Shown here: positions 1-6,499 of the stretch, piece after piece
Position numbering within the stretch: position 1 is the stretch's first letter
Layout: each line of letters begins with the position of its first letter
Source of the DNA: a virus
Reading direction: 5' to 3' (one strand)
DNA: 30,028 bases
Virus record (IMG/VR): IMGVR_UViG_3300020463_000087
Span: 1-30,028 of that record
Notes under the pieces: generated by a model
What the model was told of the DNA's origin: nothing
Database searches by the model: none
Seen by the model: the letters and a program-made list of their open reading frames with translations, nothing else
Position numbers and translations under genes: made by a program

Positions 1-1
1 T

Positions 2-115
2 GCATGGTTAGATCCAAGTGCTATCGTAGACTTGAAGATAGATGCTTATATGATGAGGGCAGTTGAACTTGTACTAAGGTCACCACATGTATCAAAATAC
101 TCAAAACCTATATAA
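2..115 (+). CDS. 3' end of an unrecognised CDS (partial)
   Basis: The first 115 bases keep an open frame from nt 2 to a TAA at 113-115, giving 37 residues that end in SPHVSKYSKPI. The stop shares its last A with the ATG of the next gene (TAATG), a junction style repeated through this window, so this is very probably the C-terminus of a real upstream gene on the same transcript. The fragment has no motif I can assign. In T4-like phages the baseplate wedge gene 53 or head-completion genes often lie near this position, but nothing in these residues lets me choose among them. Confidence 0.6.
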   Translation, partial: AWLDPSAIVDLKIDAYMMRAVELVLRSPHVSKYSKPI

Positions 116-303
116 TGATGACACAAATATGTAACAAGAATATGAGCAAACGATTCACATTACCTGTGGAGGTTGATGACTTCGGTGATATGTCTATTAC
201 CTTTCCAGCAGAGTTAATGACTGAATTGGGATGGCACGAAGGGACAGAGATAGAATATACTGAGGAACTCGATGGATCTGTTATATTAAGAAAAGCACCT
301 TAG
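115..303 (+). CDS. Small AbrB/MazE-like (SpoVT-AbrB fold) protein
   Basis: This is a 62-residue protein. Residues 26-60 fit the swapped-hairpin AbrB pattern: a strand with ITFPAELMTELGW, then a Gly-Thr-containing turn (HEGTEIEYTE), an acidic stretch and a final strand (GSVILRK). In that family the fold dimerises and binds DNA, either as a transition-state regulator or as the antitoxin half of a MazE-type pair. No toxin-like partner is visible beside it, so a small phage regulator is the simpler reading. The start is uncertain: the ATG at 115 overlaps the upstream stop (TAATG), but an internal ATG at 142 (MSKRFTLP) would give a 53-residue protein that begins at the conserved part. Neither start has a clear Shine-Dalgarno. 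The match is by pattern only and the domain is short. Confidence 0.6.
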   Translation: MMTQICNKNMSKRFTLPVEVDDFGDMSITFPAELMTELGWHEGTEIEYTEELDGSVILRKAP

Positions 304-321
304 AAAAATAAATCCTAAACC

Positions 322-1002
322 ATGGAATCTGTGAAGTCTACTACTGTTAACTGGTTTGGTATCGAAAACTGTGCTGGGCGGGTACAGTATGATGATCCAA
401 GAATGTTCCACTTTAAGAGTTGGGCACCTAATACTACCTTCGCCCCAAGAATTAATTGTCCTATCTTTGTAGATAGAATAGAAGAATATAAATGTAAAAA
501 AATCCTAGAAGATTGGGGGTGGAGTAATTGTGAGAGACCGTGGTCTTCATATAACTTCTTCTATGAGCATAAGAAAAATAATCTTCTTGAAGAGATCATG
601 TTGATGACAGGAGCGTTCTGTGATATACTGGATGTAGAGTTAATTGATAATTTATGGATACGAGGTTGGTTGAACAAGTTGGAGACAGGAGAGAGTCTAC
701 CAGTACACCATCATAGCATCCATGAGAACACATATCTCTCTGGTAACATGTTACTGACTGAGAGTTCTATACCAACTGAATATACTATTCCTGGATGGAG
801 TCTTTATGGTGATAACCTTAAACCGCCCAGTAAGGTTGGTACCACTACGATCTTTCCTTCTTGGGTAGAGCATGGAGTAAAAGAAGTTGACTCACCACGT
901 ATTGCTCTTGCATGGGACTTGTATACATATGATGCAATGCTATATGCTGAGAAGAATAACCCAAACAACGAAATGATGTTGTCTATCCCTTTCAAGTTAT
1001 GA
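322..1002 (+). CDS. 2OG-Fe(II) oxygenase-like protein
   Basis: The protein has 226 residues. Its C-terminal half matches the layout of the 2OG-Fe(II) oxygenase family often annotated in marine T4-like phages: a histidine cluster HHHSIHENTYLSG (129-141) followed by G-x-TTIFPSWVEHGV (173-186) and SPRIALAWDL (191-200). By analogy the metal would be held by a His of the 129-134 cluster together with H184, with R193 contacting 2-oxoglutarate. Such enzymes couple 2-oxoglutarate decarboxylation to oxidation of a substrate; this substrate cannot be read from the sequence. The N-terminal 100 residues carry FAPRINCPIFVD and an aromatic WSSYNFFYEH segment. There is an 18-nt gap after the AbrB-like gene, and the stop overlaps the next start (ATGA at 999-1002). 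A catalytically dead structural relative is possible because the exact HxD triad is not obvious. Confidence 0.75.
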   Translation: MESVKSTTVNWFGIENCAGRVQYDDPRMFHFKSWAPNTTFAPRINCPIFVDRIEEYKCKKILEDWGWSNCERPWSSYNFFYEHKKNNLLEEIMLMTGAFCDILDVELIDNLWIRGWLNKLETGESLPVHHHSIHENTYLSGNMLLTESSIPTEYTIPGWSLYGDNLKPPSKVGTTTIFPSWVEHGVKEVDSPRIALAWDLYTYDAMLYAEKNNPNNEMMLSIPFKL

Positions 1003-1247
1003 ACGAAGAATTCCTAGACGCTTACAAAGAGCACATGGATATGGTATCCAAGGCAATAGAGAACCTTGCTGGTCGTATCATAGTGTTAGAACAGGCAATG
1101 GGTAAGATGCCTCAACCAGGTGCTGATATGATGAAGTACAAACCAGAAGGTTATGAAGAGCACTTAAATATGAAGGAACTATTAGATGATTTGTATATGA
1201 AGATAAATATGATGGAAGACCGAGTTAATCAACATAACATACCCTAG
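999..1247 (+). CDS. Short helical protein, unknown function
   Basis: This is an 82-residue protein I do not recognise. It is predicted to be almost entirely helical and amphipathic, with two Met/Leu/Glu-rich stretches (residues 4-35 and 53-78) separated by a Pro/Gly linker, GKMPQPGADMMKYKPEGY. The heptad-like spacing of Leu, Ile and Met suggests a short coiled-coil hairpin. There is no signal peptide or membrane segment. It overlaps both neighbours: the ATG lies inside the upstream stop (ATGA) and its TAG shares a G with the GTG start of the next gene. That tight placement suggests translational coupling, and possibly a role as assembly partner or chaperone of the large protein encoded next. 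That role is inference. Confidence 0.75.
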   Translation: MNEEFLDAYKEHMDMVSKAIENLAGRIIVLEQAMGKMPQPGADMMKYKPEGYEEHLNMKELLDDLYMKINMMEDRVNQHNIP

Positions 1248-4200
1248 TGGCAATATACATCCTCGAAACAGGTAGAGGATTTCCAAACGTAGATGCAGGA
1301 GGAGAATATCAACAGACATGGCAGAGACCATCGTCCAGTAGATATAAGAGTCACTCCTTTCATTCCTCGCCAGGAACCAACTACAATATAACCTTTAATG
1401 ACGAAGGACCAGGATCTTCTGTGTTCGGTCAAGACAAGGTGTACTATGTTGGCGACCAAGAAGAAATATGTGTAGGTAACTGTGATAATGAAAGAGTAGG
1501 GTTCCATAGATTCTATCGTGCTGATGGTTCCAATAGAGATCATAAGTACACACCCAACGGAGAACTAAGGTGGCCAGATGACTTCCCTGGTGATTCCCGA
1601 GGTAGTAGAAGCAAAGAGTTAACACACTCATATAATAAGGAACCAAGAAACGGTACACCTGTCTTTTATATGCTAGGCACTAGTCAGACAGGAACATCCG
1701 CTGTATACCATTGGTATAACAGCACTCTCAATGATAGTGCACTTAGTACACAGACTTCATATCTAAGTGGATACAGTAATATAGGAATAGTAGGATACGT
1801 TTGGACGTCTGCTTCTAATGCTTCCTCATATGCTACGACTGGTGAGACAGCAGTACCACTCTATGAGTATTACAGAAACGTCAATAGTAAGTTAAGAGAT
1901 CATTTCTATACAGCAAACCCAGCGGTTGAGGTAAATTTACAAACAGGAGTTGCAGGAGTACCTGATTGTAAGGACCCTCGTGACCAAGATTACACTTATG
2001 TTGGTATCGTTGGTTACGTTTTTGCGGATGATAACGGAACTGGTAACATAAAGACGCTTCGTGATCAAGGAATTATAGGACCAACTGGTTATGGTAGTCC
2101 AGTATCTTATGGAACAAGAGCAGGATGGTATAATTGGGACGCAACTGGTGATGGAATCTATACTCAGCAGAATTATGAGTATCAATATGATGCAAATGCG
2201 GGTCCAGTAAACCCATCACCGACTCAAAGACGTAGTAATCGTTGGAGAGGAACCCCATCAACCTCTGCATTTCCTAATTTTGGTTGGGGAGATCCAACTC
2301 TTTGCCCAAATTTAAACACAGATGCGTATTTTGAATGGGTCTATGGTAAAAGTGGGGCAGTGAAAGCAGCAGTTCCACGTTACTTAGAGTATCATACACT
2401 GTTTGATTCGCAATTTACTTACTATGTGTACGATACATCGTATCCATGGAAGGGTCCGATCTTCGGAATCCAGTATGCGACCTCAGATCGTAACTGTGGA
2501 CCCAACCAAGAGGTCAATGATGACTGTATTTTAAACGAAACACTCCTTAATATTGATTACTACTCACATTTTTACGAGATTAGACAGGATTCTTGGAACA
2601 CGACTCGTACAAAAATCAATATTACTGACTCAAAAGGTAATTCTGGTATCAATGAATCGTTCAAAGCGGTTGATACCGAGACAAAACGTATACTTTTCCG
2701 CTACACAACCAATACAGGTGACTCATTTAGAGAAGGTGACACCGTAAATGGGTGGGAAATTAGTGAAGTTGCATATTTTGGAAACAAATTGCGTGCGGGT
2801 TACATGGAATTGAAGGGTGATGGTAAGAAGTTTACCTACAATCAGACAATTACTGCTATTGGACCGAGTGGAAAGACCGCAAATGTGATATGTGGTTATG
2901 GAATTACCGACAAAGCGGGGTTCTTTGGTGTGTATGAGTTCCCAAAACGTATATCTTACTACCGAGTAGAGATAGATAAGACCGCATTAGTCAATAAACA
3001 GTCATTAGATGAGGCAGATGTAGATTGTAAGGTCAATAAGAACGGAGAAATTGAATCAATTACTGTAATCAATGGTGGTAGAGGGTACGTAAATCCTAAA
3101 ATTGTCATAGAAGAACCCGCACAACTAACCGAAAGGGGTGCAATGGACAACGTAAAAGAGTCAATGCATCAAATTGATGGGTGGGAAGGTGCAACTTTAC
3201 GTTCTCCTACCTCAACATTAGACAATCCTGACGGTACAAAGCACAATTTTACCTTTGATACTATCAAACAGAACCGCAATGACTCCGAAAGAAGCATAGA
3301 ATCCGATGCAACCGAGCGTGAAGCAAAGATTCCTTACGATTCCAGGAGCAATATCCAGATTGTAAGCGAGGATGAAGAACCTGATGTGGATGAAAAGTCC
3401 AAAACTATGATAAAAAGGAACAAGGTAAGAACTATAAGTGCGGAACATAGGAGAAAAGGTAAGTTCAGACAAGCAAAAGTGGAGATATTATCCTTAACTG
3501 ATGACGGAGCAATAGATGAAATCGTGATTAGGGACCGTGGATTCGGTTATGACACTGATCCTAACCGCAAACCTAAGATTTGGATAGCGCAAACAGAGGA
3601 CGAGACATATAAAATGCGCGGTCCTAACACTAGACAGCAGCAAAGTACCTATAAAGACACCGTAGATGCTAATGAAAAGACAGAAGACCTAACAGATAGG
3701 ATGCGTGGTACTGGTGTAGAACCCTCACAGGGGTCACAAGAGGTGACTGGTATCAAAGGAGAGGTGCGTACAAAGAGTGGAGCAAAGGAAAATCAACTTT
3801 CTATCATGGATGATGGCGTCATGGGGTCATTTGAAAGTATGATGGAAGGGTTTACTGCCGAATATCCTACTGGTTACATCAAGATGACTAGTCCTGATGA
3901 CGTAGAGAAGACTAAACTATGCAATAACCTACCAGCAGGGTGTGCAAACATCGAGATTCCGTCAGTTGTGGGCAAAGCACTGTTCCCAGTAGAGACAGTA
4001 CAAGGCATTGTAGAGGTCAATAACAGTTTTAAGAGTGTAATGGAGAACCAATACCCAGAAATGAAGAGGGGAGCGATCACCACAGACGATTCTACGACCT
4101 CTCTAAGCGATTTGTACGGGTGGAACGGAGGTGATGAGTGTATTTCTATCGCTCAACCTAAGTTTAAGACCGTTACACGACTCCAAGACCTACCTTGTCC

Positions 4201-5338
4201 CTATGTTGATGACGATACTGGACGTAATTTTGGTTGGATGATCTATAAGTACTGTGCAGCGGAGGGTGATAACGCTAATTTCAAGATTTCTTTGTCTATT
4301 GAGGGTAAAACAACAGGTGCACAGGGAGAACAGTTCATGGAATTCCTCCAAAACTTACCTAGACCGACCCAACAAGCAACTAGACCTGTTCTTGATGGTA
4401 GTGATAAGAAGAAAATGTGGAGATGTCACCGTCAGGGTATTGAAGGAAGGTGTTATTGGGCACCTAGCGGAAGTGATGACGTAGTTTTTGTTCCAGTAGG
4501 ACTTGATGAGAACACTTTTGACTGGTCTGCGAACAATTTCTCGGAGACGCAGCAACTTGGGGTGTGGTTAGGCAACAATTTTGTCCATTCTAGTAAGAGT
4601 ATAAGTGGATCTGGTAATAATTTCTCCCAAACGTCCAACGTAATATCGGTTTCTGCGCTTTCTAATGGAGTTCCACCTAATGAATGTTGGGATACTTACC
4701 TCAGACACGGTAATAATGCAAATGGAGTGCTTGATGTCTACTCGGCATACTACAATGACAATGAAACGCAAGGTAAAACCGCAGGAGGAGGATACTGGAC
4801 GAGCAGTGGACTGTATAATGGGTACACTTGCGGGTCTAATCCATGTGGAGGGAGTTATAATTACTCATACGGAACACCTGGATTCAATAATAACAACGCA
4901 TGCGGTCTTGAATACGTTAATGACATCTCTATCGCTGTGGATCCGCGTATGTTTACACAACTCGGTATGCGTATGGGACCATATCACGGAACTATGAACG
5001 TAAAGAACTGGAACACAGGTTCTAATATCGCATTTGGGCAAGCAGTACAGAATATGGGCAACCCATTCTTCTCAGAATGCGAAGGAGAGGCATTTGGTCA
5101 GTCACCTAATCAAATAAATCCACAACCTCCACTCAAAAGACGCAGAGTTCATAAATCATCACATGACCCAGGTGATGCTCAACTTCTTCAATCGCAATTT
5201 AAAGATTTGGACGACGTGGAGTTTAGTGATGATGCATGGAGAGAAAACTATGATCCTGATTTTGACTATCAGCAGGAAATAGCAAACAATCCAGTTTCTG
5301 ATTTCTCAACTAACCCTAAAACGGACTTGACACAATAA
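1247..5338 (+). CDS. Large virion structural protein in the baseplate hub (gp5) position
   Basis: This 1363-residue protein begins with GTG at 1247, inside the preceding TAG (TAGTG). The next in-frame Met is residue 142, and the sequence between reads as good protein, so the GTG start is favoured. Residues 84-262 contain repeats like the DUF5648 pattern (VGFHRFYRADGSNRDHKYT; VPLYEYYRNVNSKLRDHFYT followed by YVGIVGYVF), with a weaker copy at 374-412. Two GxGY units, GGRGYVNPK near residue 610 and RGFGYDTDP near 765, match the repeats of the giant protein downstream. The segment 700-900 is charged and probably extended. The C-terminal third is Asn/Gly/Cys-rich (WRCHRQGIEGRCYWAP; CGSNPCGG) and ends after a basic patch, PLKRRRVHK, in an acidic tail. 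It directly precedes the PAAR gene, where T4 has gp5, but I see no lysozyme motif or VxGxxxxx beta-helix. Hub or adhesin roles are both inference. Confidence 0.85.
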   Translation: MAIYILETGRGFPNVDAGGEYQQTWQRPSSSRYKSHSFHSSPGTNYNITFNDEGPGSSVFGQDKVYYVGDQEEICVGNCDNERVGFHRFYRADGSNRDHKYTPNGELRWPDDFPGDSRGSRSKELTHSYNKEPRNGTPVFYMLGTSQTGTSAVYHWYNSTLNDSALSTQTSYLSGYSNIGIVGYVWTSASNASSYATTGETAVPLYEYYRNVNSKLRDHFYTANPAVEVNLQTGVAGVPDCKDPRDQDYTYVGIVGYVFADDNGTGNIKTLRDQGIIGPTGYGSPVSYGTRAGWYNWDATGDGIYTQQNYEYQYDANAGPVNPSPTQRRSNRWRGTPSTSAFPNFGWGDPTLCPNLNTDAYFEWVYGKSGAVKAAVPRYLEYHTLFDSQFTYYVYDTSYPWKGPIFGIQYATSDRNCGPNQEVNDDCILNETLLNIDYYSHFYEIRQDSWNTTRTKINITDSKGNSGINESFKAVDTETKRILFRYTTNTGDSFREGDTVNGWEISEVAYFGNKLRAGYMELKGDGKKFTYNQTITAIGPSGKTANVICGYGITDKAGFFGVYEFPKRISYYRVEIDKTALVNKQSLDEADVDCKVNKNGEIESITVINGGRGYVNPKIVIEEPAQLTERGAMDNVKESMHQIDGWEGATLRSPTSTLDNPDGTKHNFTFDTIKQNRNDSERSIESDATEREAKIPYDSRSNIQIVSEDEEPDVDEKSKTMIKRNKVRTISAEHRRKGKFRQAKVEILSLTDDGAIDEIVIRDRGFGYDTDPNRKPKIWIAQTEDETYKMRGPNTRQQQSTYKDTVDANEKTEDLTDRMRGTGVEPSQGSQEVTGIKGEVRTKSGAKENQLSIMDDGVMGSFESMMEGFTAEYPTGYIKMTSPDDVEKTKLCNNLPAGCANIEIPSVVGKALFPVETVQGIVEVNNSFKSVMENQYPEMKRGAITTDDSTTSLSDLYGWNGGDECISIAQPKFKTVTRLQDLPCPYVDDDTGRNFGWMIYKYCAAEGDNANFKISLSIEGKTTGAQGEQFMEFLQNLPRPTQQATRPVLDGSDKKKMWRCHRQGIEGRCYWAPSGSDDVVFVPVGLDENTFDWSANNFSETQQLGVWLGNNFVHSSKSISGSGNNFSQTSNVISVSALSNGVPPNECWDTYLRHGNNANGVLDVYSAYYNDNETQGKTAGGGYWTSSGLYNGYTCGSNPCGGSYNYSYGTPGFNNNNACGLEYVNDISIAVDPRMFTQLGMRMGPYHGTMNVKNWNTGSNIAFGQAVQNMGNPFFSECEGEAFGQSPNQINPQPPLKRRRVHKSSHDPGDAQLLQSQFKDLDDVEFSDDAWRENYDPDFDYQQEIANNPVSDFSTNPKTDLTQ

Positions 5339-5871
5339 TGCCAGCAGGAATTTTACTACCAGTAGCACCAATAACAGGTTTACCTTGCTCAGGACATGGC
5401 ATATGCATTCCGAGTACGGTTCATTCAGTGCAGTCATGCAATTCACCACCTATTCCTTATACTATTAGGATAAAGGAGTGGACATGTTGGTGGCCACCGA
5501 CTCCATTAGTGCCTCTGGGTGCTCTTAGTCCCATGAAAGCAATGGTATTGACTAATGGGTTACCTACAATGACCTTTGGTGACAGATTCATACCTCATAT
5601 TTCTCCATGTACCAATATTATCATCTATATGTGCCCATGCGGTAAATCATTGTGCCCAGTTCCGACTCCAATCCCTTGTAGTCTACTTACCAGTGAAGAT
5701 ATGGGTGGTGCTGGTCATATTAGAATCTTATTTGCAACCTCATTGACTGTATATGTAACCAAGTTACCAATCGGACGTGTTCTAGACCCTCTGGGGGTAG
5801 GTACGTTGGCATATAGTTACCCATGTAACAGTGTGGTTGCATATGGGTCACCTAATGTGCTATCATCTTAG
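5338..5871 (+). CDS. PAAR-like spike-tip protein (gp5.4-like), cysteine-rich
   Basis: This 177-residue protein has the hallmarks of a PAAR-type tip, which caps the central spike of contractile tails with a metal-bound conical fold. Features seen are a Pro/Gly-rich start with GLPCSGHGICIPS (14-26), VLTNGLPTMTFGDRFIPH (70-87) matching the NGxP...GD core, and the terminal VAYGSPNVLSS resembling the repeated VxxGSPxV strand. Ten cysteines (17, 23, 34, 50, 91, 99, 101, 106, 114, 163) and His 20, 29, 87 and 127 offer more metal ligands than the usual three His plus one Cys, so the metal site may be elaborated. It is longer than the roughly 95-residue single-domain PAAR. The start overlaps the upstream stop (TAATG). 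Position next to the hub-slot gene and before gp25/gp6 supports the role. Confidence 0.75.
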   Translation: MPAGILLPVAPITGLPCSGHGICIPSTVHSVQSCNSPPIPYTIRIKEWTCWWPPTPLVPLGALSPMKAMVLTNGLPTMTFGDRFIPHISPCTNIIIYMCPCGKSLCPVPTPIPCSLLTSEDMGGAGHIRILFATSLTVYVTKLPIGRVLDPLGVGTLAYSYPCNSVVAYGSPNVLSS

Positions 5872-5890
5872 TAAATTCTATTTTTAACAA

Positions 5891-6043
5891 ATGCCAGTTA
5901 GAACAAAGACAGGAAATTTCGGATCTCACGTCGTAACTGATACGGTTCCTAAAAAGACAAAGCAAGGTCGTTCACAAAACACAAAACTCGCTGCAACTTC
6001 CAGAAATAAGGCAAAAAAGAAGTACAGAGGACAAGGATCGTAA
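5891..6043 (+). CDS. Small basic conserved phage protein
   Basis: This is a 50-residue frame, ATG at 5891 and TAA at 6041-6043, beginning MPVRTKTGNFGSHVVTD and ending KKKYRGQGS. Fifteen of the 50 residues are Lys, Arg or His, clustered in the second half (KKTKQGRSQNTKLAATSRNK), and there is no acidic residue except one Asp. It fills most of the gap between the PAAR gene and gp25 in the same orientation, and its composition is protein-like rather than random. From memory, very similar short proteins precede gp25 in marine T4-like phages, but I cannot verify this here. Function is unknown; the charge suggests nucleic-acid or acidic-protein binding. No Shine-Dalgarno is obvious upstream, where the DNA is TATTTTTAACAA. 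Confidence 0.7.
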   Translation: MPVRTKTGNFGSHVVTDTVPKKTKQGRSQNTKLAATSRNKAKKKYRGQGS

Positions 6044-6050
6044 AACTCGT

Positions 6051-6077
6051 CTAAATAATCCTGTTAACGAATAAATA
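6051..6077 (+). promoter_or_regulatory. Candidate T4-like late promoter motifs before gp25
   Basis: The 41-bp gap between the basic ORF and gp25 contains CTAAATA (6051-6057) and AATAAATA (6070-6077), both close to the T4 late promoter TATAAATA. Because a T4 late promoter starts transcription a few bases downstream of the motif, the first would leave a leader of about 20 nt before the gp25 ATG. The second would leave almost none. AT-rich DNA produces such words by chance, so this rests on position more than on the match. Confidence 0.4.
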
Positions 6078-6084
6078 AGACATA

Positions 6085-6498
6085 ATGTCGTCGTACAGGT
6101 TCCGATCCGAAAAGTTCCTATCTCGTGGATTCAAAGATTTAGCGATTTCATTTGAAGCAAATCCTAATACTAATGATTTTGCAGCAGTGACTAACGAGAA
6201 TGCTATAAAGCAGTCTATTCGGAACCTTGTACTGACAAGTTTTGGTGAAAGACCTTTCCAACCTAATATTGGTTCAAAAGTAAGAGGACTATTGTTTGAA
6301 CCCTTTGATGTTTTTATGTCAGAGGACTTAAAGGATGAAATTACAAATACTATTGAAAGATTAGAACCAAGAGTTGAGTTAGTTGATATTGAAGTGACAC
6401 TTTCTGATGATGAACATAGTATCGACATCGCTATTGAATATGCGATCGTTGGACAACCACAAACACAAGTTGTGGAATTCCTCTTAGAGAGAACGTAA
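6085..6498 (+). CDS. 25: Baseplate wedge protein gp25
   Basis: This 137-residue protein is a clear GPW/gp25 family member, close to the T4 gp25 length (132). It has the N-terminal FLSRGFKDLAISFEANPN (13-30), the central AIKQSIRNLVLTSFGERPFQ (40-59) and the PNIGSKVRGLLFEPFD run (60-75), all conserved in this family, followed by ERLEPRVELVDIEV. In contractile tails gp25 forms the core of each baseplate wedge with gp6 and gp53 and is proposed to help nucleate sheath polymerisation. The ATG at 6085 is the natural start, since the conserved region begins within a few residues. gp6 follows after one base. Confidence 0.97.
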   Translation: MSSYRFRSEKFLSRGFKDLAISFEANPNTNDFAAVTNENAIKQSIRNLVLTSFGERPFQPNIGSKVRGLLFEPFDVFMSEDLKDEITNTIERLEPRVELVDIEVTLSDDEHSIDIAIEYAIVGQPQTQVVEFLLERT

Positions 6499-6499
6499 C

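Noticed and set aside
115-303. MazE-type antitoxin of a toxin-antitoxin pair
   Set aside because: The AbrB-like fold is plausible, but neither neighbour resembles MazF or another toxin, so only the fold is called.
304-321. AATAAATC word before the oxygenase gene as a late promoter
   Set aside because: It differs from TATAAATA at two positions and sits in an 18-base A-rich gap where such words arise easily.
4665-4997. 110-codon plus-strand frame inside the 1363-residue gene
   Set aside because: It is an out-of-frame overlap with His/Thr/Met-rich nonsense-like sequence and no independent start signal; the main frame continues through it with sensible protein.
5872-5890. Possible terminator after the PAAR gene (T-run TATTTTTAA)
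   Set aside because: No inverted repeat precedes the T-run, so a Rho-independent terminator is not supported.
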